Of a DNA stretch of 24,400 nt, positions 6,850 to 14,351 are shown in pieces (positions within the stretch are counted from its first letter, which is position 1; each line of letters begins with the position of its first letter). A program made the position numbers and the translations under genes. Under the pieces are notes generated by a model, which was given only the letters and a program-made list of their open reading frames with translations, searched no databases and was not told the origin of the DNA. Origin of the DNA: UBA1206 sp045643125 (GTDB lineage Bacteria; Bacillota; Clostridia; Oscillospirales; CAG-382); contig JAZUKE010000105.1 in NCBI GenBank assembly GCA_045643125.1, positions 1 to 24,400 of the forward strand. The letters are read 5' to 3'.

Positions 6850-7764
6850 ATGCATAATTTATTCGTTATACTCGATTATCTTTCCGTTTTTGTTATGATC
6901 GTGAGTGTAGTCATCGTTTCCACGCACGAAAGCGGAAAGATGCAGAAGCTCGCGCTGATGACCTGCGTAATGCTGCTGTTCTGCTGCACCGGCTTCCTTA
7001 TCAAAGGCGAAGCCACAACGGCTGACGTTATGATCGCGGGGCAAAAGATCGTGTACGCAACGGTAACGCACAGTATGCTGTTTATGCTGCTGTTCATACT
7101 CGAATACTGCCGTTTCAGAATCCCCAAGATACTCGAATGGATATTCCACGGAATAAATCTGCTCATTACCGTTGTCGTCCTTACTTTGGATCATCACGAA
7201 CTCTTTTATGTCAAATACTGGGTGGAAGAGATCGACGGCAACTATGAACTTATGAAGGATTACGGACCTTTTCATACCGTTGCGGTAGTGGTTTTCGGGC
7301 TTTATATGGCTATGGCAGTATGGGTGGCTGTCGAATTTACGGTACGAAACATCCGCGAAAGAAGCCGTTACGTCTGGCGTCTGCTTGCCGCCGTGGCGCT
7401 TCCCTGTGCCGCATATATCATCCCCAAATTCACCGGCACGGTAAACGAACTTCAGCCCATCGCGTTTTCTCTTTTCGTCATTATGCTTCTGATGCTCGTT
7501 TACAAGAGCAAAATATACGACGTGAACGACCTTGCGACGCAGTACGCGCTCAAATCGGTCGATGACGCGCTCATCATTTTCGGTGACGGATACAGCAATT
7601 CCATCATCAATTCTCTCAGCATATCGTCCGGCTTTGTCAAGGCGGAGGATTACCCGGATAAGAACATTGACGAACTTATGATACTTGCCGATAAGGAAAT
7701 GTACAAATGCAAAGCGGCGTATTATGAGCGCACCGGCAAACAGCGCAGACATTCGCTGATATAA
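6850..7764 (+). CDS. 7TM sensor protein with truncated GGDEF domain
   Basis: This 304-residue membrane protein has about seven hydrophobic helices (near 4-24, 34-52, 65-86, 98-113, 142-163, 176-193, 202-218), like the 7TM sensor module found before histidine kinases and diguanylate cyclases. A short linker with DDALIIFGDG (238-247) looks like the start of a PAS-like or connector region. Residues 257-299 then read SISSGFV...ADKEMYKCKAAYYERTGKQRR. That is the last ~45 residues of a GGDEF domain (the ISIG strand and the ADxxMYxxK helix). The GGDEF active-site loop and the preceding ~120 residues are missing, with the frame kept. The protein cannot make c-di-GMP. It has its own promoter and CGGAGG ribosome site. 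An in-frame deletion relic or a signalling-dead receptor is possible. Confidence 0.8.
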   Translation: MHNLFVILDYLSVFVMIVSVVIVSTHESGKMQKLALMTCVMLLFCCTGFLIKGEATTADVMIAGQKIVYATVTHSMLFMLLFILEYCRFRIPKILEWIFHGINLLITVVVLTLDHHELFYVKYWVEEIDGNYELMKDYGPFHTVAVVVFGLYMAMAVWVAVEFTVRNIRERSRYVWRLLAAVALPCAAYIIPKFTGTVNELQPIAFSLFVIMLLMLVYKSKIYDVNDLATQYALKSVDDALIIFGDGYSNSIINSLSISSGFVKAEDYPDKNIDELMILADKEMYKCKAAYYERTGKQRRHSLI

Positions 7765-7770
7765 AACGCC

Positions 7771-8469
7771 ATGAGCATCATTGAAGAGATCGAAGGGGCA
7801 CTTTTTTCACTTGCGGACGGGACTTACGCGGCTTTTCAGTCAAAGCTGATGCCGACCGTCGGCAAAGAACGCATAATAGGCGTGAGGATCCCGGAGATAA
7901 GACGGCTTGCGAAAGAATTTGCAAAAAGGGAAGATATCGGCACGTTTCTCGATGCACTCCCGCATAGGTATTACGACGAAGACTGCCTTCACGGGCTTAT
8001 CGTCGCGTCGATGAAGGATTACGGCGAGTGTGTCCGTCGGCTTGACGAATTCCTGCCTTTCGTGGATAACTGGGCAAGCTGCGACATCATCACGCCCAAA
8101 GTGTTTGCGAAAAACCTTGATAAACTTGAAACAAAAATCGACGAATGGATAAATTCGCCGCATACATACGTCATACGTTTCGGCATCCAAATGTATATGA
8201 ATTTCTTTCTCGATGAGCATTTTGCGCTGACGCAGGCGGAAAAAGTGGCTAAAATAAAGTCGGACGAATATTATGTCAATATGATGTCGGCGTGGTATTT
8301 TGCAACAGCTCTCGCAAAGCAGTACGAAAGCGTTATCGGCTTTATCGAGAACGGAAAGCTCACCGAATGGGTGCATAACAAAACGATACAAAAAGCGTGC
8401 GAAAGCTATCGCATACCAGATGAAGCAAAGAATTATCTGCGAACGATGAAAACGCCGAAAAAGCCTTGA
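7771..8469 (+). CDS. AlkD-like DNA alkylation repair glycosylase
   Basis: This 232-residue HEAT-like-repeat protein is of the AlkC/AlkD family. The AlkD active-site set is present in order: DNWASCD gives W101 and D105, TYVIRFGI gives R136, and SAWYFATA gives W175. These correspond to W109, D113, R148 and W187 of Bacillus cereus AlkD, the residues that remove N3- and N7-alkylated purines without base flipping. The length is normal. The ATG lies six bases after the stop of the 7TM gene with no good ribosome site, which suggests translational coupling and one transcript. Its stop codon TGA is part of the next promoter's TTGACA. Confidence 0.9.
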   Translation: MSIIEEIEGALFSLADGTYAAFQSKLMPTVGKERIIGVRIPEIRRLAKEFAKREDIGTFLDALPHRYYDEDCLHGLIVASMKDYGECVRRLDEFLPFVDNWASCDIITPKVFAKNLDKLETKIDEWINSPHTYVIRFGIQMYMNFFLDEHFALTQAEKVAKIKSDEYYVNMMSAWYFATALAKQYESVIGFIENGKLTEWVHNKTIQKACESYRIPDEAKNYLRTMKTPKKP

Positions 8470-8494
8470 CATTTGTTTGACCGTATGTTAAAAT
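8466..8494 (+). promoter_or_regulatory. Promoter of small membrane protein gene
   Basis: TTGACA (8466-8471), a 17-bp spacer and TAAAAT (8489-8494). The -35 box includes the stop codon of the AlkD-like gene (8467-8469), so the genes are packed without spare DNA. Confidence 0.78.
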
Positions 8495-8536
8495 AACACT
8501 ATCAAAATAATCTGAAAAAAGGGCGTAACTTGAATT

Positions 8537-8773
8537 ATGGCAATTCTTAAAAAGTATTTTCCGTTTTCATTCGGCATCAATGAGATCGCCAAACTCATCA
8601 TCAACATCATAATATATATCGTTGTTGGTATTATCGGCGGCGTTATCATCGGATTCCTTGCAGGTCTTCCCGTTATCGGCTGGCTCTTCGCCATCGTCGG
8701 CGGTCTGATCGACCTCTACGTTGTCGTCGGCATCGTTCTTGCCGTTCTTGATTTTCTTAAAATAATCAAATAA
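8537..8773 (+). CDS. Small two-helix membrane protein
   Basis: This 78-residue protein has two hydrophobic stretches. One is Ile/Gly-rich (about residues 17-43, IIIYIVVGIIGGVIIGFL). The second spans about 46-74 with the segment FAIVGGLIDLYVVVGIVLAV. It ends in KIIK. I do not recognise a characterised family. The glycine zipper-like spacing suggests helix packing or oligomerisation. It has its own consensus promoter. The ribosome site is weak (AAAGGGCG about 12 bases upstream). It converges with another small membrane protein gene on the minus strand, and the two share a terminator. Confidence 0.75.
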   Translation: MAILKKYFPFSFGINEIAKLIINIIIYIVVGIIGGVIIGFLAGLPVIGWLFAIVGGLIDLYVVVGIVLAVLDFLKIIK

Positions 8774-8791
8774 GAAAGCAATCAAAAATGA

Positions 8792-8817
8792 TGAAAGGGG
8801 CTGAAAAGCCCCTTTCA
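8792..8817. terminator. Shared bidirectional terminator
   Basis: TGAAAGGGGCT (8792-8802) pairs perfectly with AGCCCCTTTCA (8807-8817) around a GAAA tetraloop. It lies between two convergent genes. The plus side is followed by GTTATTGATTTT and the minus side by TCATCATTTTTG, so it can serve both. Confidence 0.8.
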
Positions 8818-8818
8818 G

Positions 8819-9028
8819 TTATTGATTTTCCGTCTGGGATACGATCCTTTTGAAAAGGATGCTGATGCACCAGAGCCCGCAAAGCCCGATTATGGTGTAT
8901 ATCACTCTGCTGAGGACTGCGCCCTGACCGCCGAATATCCACGCCACAAGGTCAAACTGAAAAAGTCCGACGAGTGCCCAGTTTATCGCGCCTATTATTA
9001 TCATCGTAAGTGAAAACTTGTCAAACAT
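8819..9028 (-). CDS. DUF378-family membrane protein
   Basis: This 69-residue protein has two predicted membrane helices and the DUF378 signature. IIGAINWALVGLFQFDLVAWIFG (about 11-33) matches the conserved IxGAlNWGLVGlfxfDlVa core, and VIYTIIGLCGLW forms the second helix. The function of DUF378 proteins is unknown. An AAGGAAGGAGT ribosome site lies upstream of the ATG at 9028. It is convergent with the small membrane protein at 8537 and divergent from trmB; the 69-base gap to trmB holds both ribosome sites and no convincing promoter. Confidence 0.88.
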   Translation of the reverse strand: MFDKFSLTMIIIGAINWALVGLFQFDLVAWIFGGQGAVLSRVIYTIIGLCGLWCISILFKRIVSQTENQ

Positions 9029-9097
9029 AATTTTTTTACTCCTTCCTTATATATTTTCCGCATTTTTAATATTTTTATACATTGAAGGTACTGCTTT

Positions 9098-9748
9098 ATG
9101 AGAATGAGACCAAAGAAGAACCGTGTTCCGCGTCTTGAAGCGGTGAGCGGGTATTTCGCATCCGTCGATGACAACGGTATGATAGATATCGAAAAAACTT
9201 TTGCCGACAAAAAGGAGAGGCTGCTTCTTGAACTCGGCTGCGGCAAAGGTACGTTTGCGGCAACGCTTTCCAAGAGGGAAACGGACGCAAATATCATCGC
9301 CGTCGAGCGCGTCCCCGACGTCATTCTTATGGCAATGGAAAAAGCGTCGAAGGAAGAATGTGCAAATCTCCGTTTTGCGTCTTTCGATATCACGGATATA
9401 CTTGAAAAAGTACCCGAACATTCCGCAGATGCCATATACATCAATTTCTGCGATCCATGGCCGCGCAAAAAGAACGCCAAGCGCCGGCTCACAAGTCCTT
9501 TGTTTCTTGAACGCTACAAAAAGATACTCAAAGACGGCGCCTGCATATATTTTAAGACAGATAACATAGGTTTATTCGAATATTCGCTGGAAACTTTTCC
9601 ATCCTGCGGATATAAGCTGAAAAACGTGTGCTTCGACCTTCATTCGGATGTTCTGAACGAAAACAACATCGTTACGGAATACGAAAAGAACTTTTCCGAA
9701 AAAGGCTTCAAGATCAATTACCTCGAAGCTTTTCTGCAAGAGACCTGA
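9098..9748 (+). CDS. trmB: tRNA (guanine-N7-)-methyltransferase TrmB
   Basis: This 216-residue SAM-dependent enzyme methylates G46 of tRNA at N7. The SAM motif is LELGCGKG (44-51) and the acidic motif II is AVE (68-70). The catalytic and tRNA-binding region is NFCDPWPRKKNAKRRL (116-131), which is diagnostic for TrmB. FKTDN (152-156) and the C-terminal TEYEKNF segment also fit. GAAGG (9084-9088) precedes the ATG by 9 bases. Its last 35 bases overlap the 3' end of murE on the opposite strand. Confidence 0.95.
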   Translation: MRMRPKKNRVPRLEAVSGYFASVDDNGMIDIEKTFADKKERLLLELGCGKGTFAATLSKRETDANIIAVERVPDVILMAMEKASKEECANLRFASFDITDILEKVPEHSADAIYINFCDPWPRKKNAKRRLTSPLFLERYKKILKDGACIYFKTDNIGLFEYSLETFPSCGYKLKNVCFDLHSDVLNENNIVTEYEKNFSEKGFKINYLEAFLQET

Positions 9749-11162
9749 CCGTTTCTCCGTCGTTGTAGTGATATTTTTTATTTCCGATCTCCATATAGTC
9801 CTCGTGACCTTTTCCTATCACGAGGACTATGTCTTTTTTTTGCGCTTTTTTCAGGCAGTACCATATCGCTTTTCTGCGGTCGTAAATGGTCTTGAAACGG
9901 CATCTGCACGGACGAACGACGCCTTTTCTGATGTCACGCGATATCTTACGTATCTTTTCGTTTCTCGGGTTGTCGGTCGTTATCACCGCAACGTCGGATC
10001 TTTCCGCGATCACGCTCCCCATACCCGTCCGCCGTTCCTCCGACCTGTCGCCTCCGCAGCCGAAAACGGTGAATATCCTGCCGTCCGCATAAGGTGATAT
10101 CGTTGAAAATAGCTCGTTTACCGAAAGACGGTTGTGCGCGTAGTCTATGATGACGGTGCCGCCGTTGGGCAGAATTATCGTTTCGCATCTTCCGTTTACG
10201 TTGATGTTTTCGAGCGACGACGCGATGACGTATCTGTCGATGCCCATAAAGTCGCAGACAGCAAAGGCACAGAGCGAATCATACACTCCGGGGCGTCCCG
10301 GATAATTCGTCGTGATAAACGTGCCGTCACATTCATATTCGCTTGTCATAACTCCGTTCCTTAACGAAAAAGCCGTGTTTTCGGCACGATATTCCGCACC
10401 GCTTTTCATCCCGAATGTGTGCTTTTCACACTTTACGCCGTCTGACATATATTCGTATTCGGCGTCGTCGTAATTGAAAAACGCCGTTTTGCACTGCGAA
10501 AACAGACGCTTTTTACATTCGCGGTATTCATCATAGTCAGCGTGTTCGCCGTTTCCGATATGGTCGGGCGACAGATTGGTGAAGACGGCGATATCAAATC
10601 CGATCCCGTGCGTTCTGTACTGTTTCAAAGCCTGCGACGATACCTCAAATATCACGGTGTCAATGTGTGACGACAGCATTTCGCGGCAATATTTGTGGAT
10701 GACCGTGCTTTCGGGCGTGGTGTTCGGCGTTCTGACGACGGTCGAACCGTAGACTATGCCGAGCGTGCCGATAAGTGCGACTTTTCTGCCGGAGCTTTCG
10801 AGTATCTTTTTTATCATATACGCGCTGCTCGTCTTGCCTTTCGTGCCCGTTATCGCTATCGTGAAAAGGCTTTTGCACGGATCAGAATAGAATTTTGCCG
10901 CCGTTTCAGCCATCGTTTTCCTCGTGCATCCGCTTTTGACTATCACGGCGTCACCGGGAAGATTCAGTTCTTTTTCCGCGCAGAACACGCGGCAGCCCTT
11001 GAGATATGCGTCCGACGCATAAACGTGACCGTCGCAGTTCTGTCCGCTTATGCAGAAAAACAGACTGTTTTCTTTGGCATCGCGCGAATCGCAGCATATA
11101 TCGGTTATATCGCGTTCTCCGTCGGTATCGTTCAGCGTGTCAAACAGTTCGGAAAGCTTCAT
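9714..11162 (-). CDS. murE: UDP-MurNAc-tripeptide synthetase MurE (meso-DAP type)
   Basis: This 482-residue Mur ligase adds the third amino acid to UDP-MurNAc-L-Ala-D-Glu. The P-loop is TGTKGKTS (105-112). RTPNTTPES (144-152) and the TNLSPDHIG segment bind substrate and metal, and K219 fits the carbamylated lysine. NGRCE and YAHNRLSVNEL mark the third part. DNPR at 397-400 is the signature for meso-diaminopimelate rather than lysine. GKGHEDYMEIG ends the domain. ATG 11162 is preferred over the upstream TTG at 11180 because GAAGGAG (11172-11178) lies 9 bases before it. The start overlaps the end of dapF by 23 bases, so the two are coupled. YAHN in place of the common YAHT also occurs in some Gram-positive MurE proteins, as I recall. 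A second MurE elsewhere cannot be excluded. Confidence 0.93.
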   Translation of the reverse strand: MKLSELFDTLNDTDGERDITDICCDSRDAKENSLFFCISGQNCDGHVYASDAYLKGCRVFCAEKELNLPGDAVIVKSGCTRKTMAETAAKFYSDPCKSLFTIAITGTKGKTSSAYMIKKILESSGRKVALIGTLGIVYGSTVVRTPNTTPESTVIHKYCREMLSSHIDTVIFEVSSQALKQYRTHGIGFDIAVFTNLSPDHIGNGEHADYDEYRECKKRLFSQCKTAFFNYDDAEYEYMSDGVKCEKHTFGMKSGAEYRAENTAFSLRNGVMTSEYECDGTFITTNYPGRPGVYDSLCAFAVCDFMGIDRYVIASSLENINVNGRCETIILPNGGTVIIDYAHNRLSVNELFSTISPYADGRIFTVFGCGGDRSEERRTGMGSVIAERSDVAVITTDNPRNEKIRKISRDIRKGVVRPCRCRFKTIYDRRKAIWYCLKKAQKKDIVLVIGKGHEDYMEIGNKKYHYNDGETVRSLAEKLRGN

Positions 11163-11958
11163 TTTCCCAATCTCCTTCAAAAACCTTGTGTGCTTTGCCG
11201 GTGACGATCACTCCGTTATCGGTGATATCGACCTTTATATCTCCGCCTTTCTGACGGACACAGACTTTTTTGCCGCATTTGCCGGAAATGTTTGCGGCAA
11301 TGCTGACGGCAGCGCTCCCTGTGGAGCAGCCGAGCGTTTCGCCGCAGACACGTTCCCACGGACGCATCATTATGTTTTCGCTGTCGAGCACTTTGTAAAA
11401 ATGTACGTTCGTCTTTTTTGGGAAAAGTCTGTCGTTTTCAAAAGACGCACCGAGCTTTTCGATGTCAAGCGAATCGAGGTCTTCGTATTCCACGGCGATA
11501 TGCGGATTCCCGAAAGACATACAGGTCGAAAAGTACCCGTGAAAAGGACGGTATATTATCGGGTGCGTCGAAGAGAGAGGTATGCTGTCACATTTAAACG
11601 ACGGAAGACCTATATTCGTTTCGATCTCTCGGCTTTCGTTTATCTTTCCGCACTTTTTGCCGCCGAGCGTTTCGACCGTGTAAACGCTCTTTTTCGTGTC
11701 GGCGTACATATCCCACAGCATAACGGATATGCGCAGCGCGTTGCCGCACATTTCGGCTTCGCTCCCGTCGGGATTGAAGATACGCATTTTCAAGTCCGCG
11801 TTTTCGGAATCGGTCACCACGATAAGTCCGTCGGCGCCGACGCCCGTATGACGCGCGCACAGTGTCCGCGACAAAGCGTCAAGCGGCGAAGAAATGCCTT
11901 CGGGCTTGAAAAGTACGGCAAAATCGTTGCCGTATGACTCGGCTTTTATAAATTTCAA
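11140..11958 (-). CDS. dapF: Diaminopimelate epimerase DapF
   Basis: This 272-residue enzyme interconverts LL- and meso-diaminopimelate, the last step before meso-DAP enters lysine and cell-wall synthesis. Both catalytic cysteines are present: C71 in EMCGNALR and C211 in GETLGCSTGSAA. GVGADGL (39-45), FNPDGSEAEMCGN and SFGNPHIAV are further family motifs. The family more often has CGNGxR and ACGTG, so the active-site loops are slightly divergent. The start is a TTG codon at 11958-11956 with GGGGGA about 7 bases upstream; no ATG fits. murE follows with an overlapping start, so product and user of meso-DAP are made from one transcript. Confidence 0.93.
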   Translation of the reverse strand: MKFIKAESYGNDFAVLFKPEGISSPLDALSRTLCARHTGVGADGLIVVTDSENADLKMRIFNPDGSEAEMCGNALRISVMLWDMYADTKKSVYTVETLGGKKCGKINESREIETNIGLPSFKCDSIPLSSTHPIIYRPFHGYFSTCMSFGNPHIAVEYEDLDSLDIEKLGASFENDRLFPKKTNVHFYKVLDSENIMMRPWERVCGETLGCSTGSAAVSIAANISGKCGKKVCVRQKGGDIKVDITDNGVIVTGKAHKVFEGDWENEAFRTV

Positions 11959-12011
11959 ACTGTTTTCCCCCGTTTTATATGTTTTTGGCGGTATATTATA
12001 TAAGAAAATAA

Positions 12012-12040
12012 TTGACTATTGCCGAATTGTGTGATATAGT
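12012..12040 (+). promoter_or_regulatory. Promoter of yfbR (and possibly the downstream genes)
   Basis: TTGACT (12012-12017), a 17-bp spacer and TATAGT (12035-12040). The predicted transcription start near 12047 leaves a leader of less than 20 bases before the ATG at 12065. The gap to divergent dapF also contains TATAAT-like sequence on the minus strand, but without a matching -35 box. Confidence 0.75.
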
Positions 12041-12064
12041 AGATGTGAATATGGGGTAGTGTGT

Positions 12065-12646
12065 ATGAACGGCGATTTTTTTGCAATGATGTTTCGTATG
12101 AAGAATATTGACAGATGGGGACTTATGCGGCTTCTGCATAACGAGAATCTGTCGGAACATTCGCTTGAATGTGCGCTTCTTGCCCACGGACTTGCCGTCA
12201 TCGGCAACGTGTATTTCGGCAGGAACTACGATCCCGAGCTTATCGCGGTGAAAGCTATGTACCACGACGCGCCGGAGATCATCACCGGTGACTTGCCCAC
12301 ACCGGTAAAATATTTCGACGAACGCACGAAGGACGCATATAATTCCGTGGAAGGCGTGGCGATAGACAGGTTTCTGTCGTATCTCCCGGACGAGATGAAG
12401 CCGTATTACAACGGAATGTTTCTGCATACTGACGAAGAACACAAGATAATCAAAGCCGCCGACAAGCTCTGCGCCTATATAAAGTGCCTTACCGAAACGG
12501 AACTCGGCAACCGCGAATTTGCGATAGCGCTTGAATCGACAAAGCGGGCGATAGATAATTTCGGATGCGAGGAACTCGGTTATTTTATGGAAAACTGCGT
12601 TTCTTCATTCAAGAAGTCGCTTGACGAATTACAGGGAAATCATTGA
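12065..12646 (+). CDS. yfbR: 5'-deoxynucleotidase YfbR (HD domain)
   Basis: This 193-residue HD-domain phosphohydrolase is very close in layout to E. coli YfbR, which removes the 5'-phosphate from deoxyribonucleoside monophosphates. Conserved features are INRW-like IDRW (15-18), SEHS with H32, MYHDAPEIITGDLPTPVKYF with H67/D68 and D76, and the second-metal Asp in AADKLCAYIKC (D133). The C-terminal ELGYFMENCVSSFKKSLDEL also matches. ATG 12065 is used; a GTG two codons upstream (12059) is an alternative. The only ribosome site is a short GGGG at 12053-12056, and the leader is very short. Confidence 0.93.
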   Translation: MNGDFFAMMFRMKNIDRWGLMRLLHNENLSEHSLECALLAHGLAVIGNVYFGRNYDPELIAVKAMYHDAPEIITGDLPTPVKYFDERTKDAYNSVEGVAIDRFLSYLPDEMKPYYNGMFLHTDEEHKIIKAADKLCAYIKCLTETELGNREFAIALESTKRAIDNFGCEELGYFMENCVSSFKKSLDELQGNH

Positions 12647-12684
12647 AAACAATATAAAAATTTATAAAAAAGAGGTATTTATCT

Positions 12685-13467
12685 ATGAAAATCGGTATTA
12701 TTGCTGACTCTCTCCGCCTTCCCTTCGCAGACGCCGTCAAAAAGGCAGCGTCTCTCGGTGCCACCGGCATTCAGAAGTATATGACTTTCGGTGAATTCAC
12801 TCCCGAAAACCTCACTTCCGCCAAAGTTGCCGAGATCAAAGACATAATGAATTCCAACGGACTCATCTTTTCCGCTATCTGCGGCGATTTCGGAATGAAT
12901 ATGGATAACCCCGATATCCTCGACAGATCGAAAGCCATCATCGAAAAAGCAAGAGAACTCGACTGCGGCATCGTAACTTCGCACATCGGTCATATCGACG
13001 GCTGTGAAAACGAAAGAACCGAAATTATGAGAAAACACGCTCTCGAACTCGGCACATTTGCCGAAAGCCTCGGCAGCTGCTTCGCTTTTGAGACCGGCAC
13101 GGAAAGCGCAGTCCTCCTCAAAGGCTTCCTCGATTCCATCGGCTCCAAAGGTCTTGCCGTAAACCTCGATCCCGCAAACCTTGCAATGGTCGCTCACGAC
13201 GATCCCGTCAAAGCCGTTCACACTCTTAAAGATTACATCGTTCACACCCACGCAAAAGACGGCGTAGGTATGAGATTCCTCAAAGGCAAATTCATCGAAC
13301 TTCCTCTCGGTCAGGGCGACGTTGACTGGGACAATTATCTCAAAGCTCTCAAAGAGATCGGCTACGAAGGCTATCTCACTATCGAACGCGAAGTCGGCAG
13401 CGATCCCGCCGCAGATATAAAGATGGCAGTCGATTTCCTCGGAACCAAACTTGCTTCTCTTAACTAA
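12685..13467 (+). CDS. Sugar phosphate isomerase/epimerase (xylose-isomerase-like TIM barrel)
   Basis: This 260-residue protein is of the AP-endonuclease-2/xylose-isomerase-like family. The four metal ligands expected in the barrel are visible: E136 in FAFETG, D162 in NLDPAN, H189 in HTHAKD and E234 in TIEREVG. LGQGDVDW (208-215) is the typical loop before the last strand. Such enzymes epimerise or isomerise keto-sugars, inositols or related compounds; the substrate is not readable. Its codons favour C-ending forms (CTC, CTT, ATC, GAC) more than its neighbours, suggesting high expression. An AGAGGT ribosome site precedes the ATG. It lies 38 bases after yfbR, with no convincing promoter between them, and leads into the SDR gene. 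Confidence 0.87.
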   Translation: MKIGIIADSLRLPFADAVKKAASLGATGIQKYMTFGEFTPENLTSAKVAEIKDIMNSNGLIFSAICGDFGMNMDNPDILDRSKAIIEKARELDCGIVTSHIGHIDGCENERTEIMRKHALELGTFAESLGSCFAFETGTESAVLLKGFLDSIGSKGLAVNLDPANLAMVAHDDPVKAVHTLKDYIVHTHAKDGVGMRFLKGKFIELPLGQGDVDWDNYLKALKEIGYEGYLTIEREVGSDPAADIKMAVDFLGTKLASLN

Positions 13468-13499
13468 TATATTTTAATACGGAAACGAAGGCGTGTAAA

Positions 13500-14348
13500 A
13501 TGTCAGTACCTTTCAAAATAGATCTTTCCGGCAAGACTGCGGTAGTCACCGGAGCCGGCGGCGTGATATGCAGCTCGTTTTCGGCAGCCCTTGCCGAATG
13601 CGGCGCAAAGGTCGCCGTTCTCGACCTTTCCGAAAAGGCGGCGAACCTTACGGCTTCTACCATAAACGCAAACGGCGGAACTGCCAAAGCGTACGTCTGC
13701 AACGTGCTTAAAAAGGATTCGCTCGAAGCGGTCTGCGACGCCGTGATCGCCGATTTCGGCTCGATAGATATTCTCATCAACGGGGCAGGCGGCAATTCGC
13801 CGAAAGCCACTACCACCAAAGAATATTTTGAAACCGATGATATCGACAAAGAGGACATCGTTTCTTTCTTCGACCTTCCCACGGAAGGGTTCGGATTCGT
13901 ATTCGACCTCAACATACTCGGCACGCTTCTTCCCACCCAGGTCTTCGGTAAGAAAATGGTCAAAAACGGCGGCTGCATCATAAACATATCGTCTATGAAC
14001 GCGTTCCGTCCGCTTACCAAAATACCTGCCTATTCCGCGGCAAAAGCGGGAGTTTCCAACCTTACTATGTGGCTTGCCGTCCATTTTTCCAAAATGAACA
14101 TCCGCGTCAACGCCATTGCTCCCGGATTTTTTGCCACCAATCAGAACAGGGCTCTGCTGTTCGACGAGAACGGCAATCCGACACCCCGCACGCACAAGAT
14201 ACTTGCCGCAACTCCTATGGGACGTTTCGGCGAGATATCCGACCTTACGGGCGCGCTCCTTTTCCTCTGCGATAATAACGCTTCGGCTTTCGTCAACGGC
14301 ATCGTTCTGCCCGTTGACGGAGGATTCTCGGCGTATTCCGGTGTTTAA
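13500..14348 (+). CDS. SDR oxidoreductase, UxuB/D-mannonate-oxidoreductase-like
   Basis: This 282-residue short-chain dehydrogenase has the nucleotide-binding motif TGAGGVIC (17-24). It departs from the usual TGxxxGxG in the same way as Bacillus UxuB/YjmF-type fructuronate reductases. NGAGG (94-98), N138, S164/S165 in NISSMNAF and the catalytic pair Y178/K182 in YSAAKAG are all present. NAIAPGFFATNQNR and the PVDGGFSAYSGV C-terminus are also typical of that subgroup. The likely role is NAD(P)H-dependent interconversion of D-mannonate and D-fructuronate or a similar sugar acid. It sits 32 bases after the sugar isomerase gene and only 3 bases before leuA. Confidence 0.87.
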   Translation: MSVPFKIDLSGKTAVVTGAGGVICSSFSAALAECGAKVAVLDLSEKAANLTASTINANGGTAKAYVCNVLKKDSLEAVCDAVIADFGSIDILINGAGGNSPKATTTKEYFETDDIDKEDIVSFFDLPTEGFGFVFDLNILGTLLPTQVFGKKMVKNGGCIINISSMNAFRPLTKIPAYSAAKAGVSNLTMWLAVHFSKMNIRVNAIAPGFFATNQNRALLFDENGNPTPRTHKILAATPMGRFGEISDLTGALLFLCDNNASAFVNGIVLPVDGGFSAYSGV

Positions 14349-14351
14349 GAA

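Noticed and set aside
8822..9013. 63-residue plus-strand frame opposite DUF378
   Set aside because: The minus-strand DUF378 protein has its ribosome site and family motif. The plus frame has neither.
11050..11937. 295-residue plus-strand frame opposite dapF and the murE start
   Set aside because: It is low-information, F/R-rich and opposite two clear genes with catalytic motifs.
12601..12684. Separate promoter for the sugar isomerase gene
   Set aside because: AT-rich stretches give partial -10 matches but no -35 box at a usable distance. Co-transcription with yfbR is the simpler reading, though the codon bias leaves some doubt.
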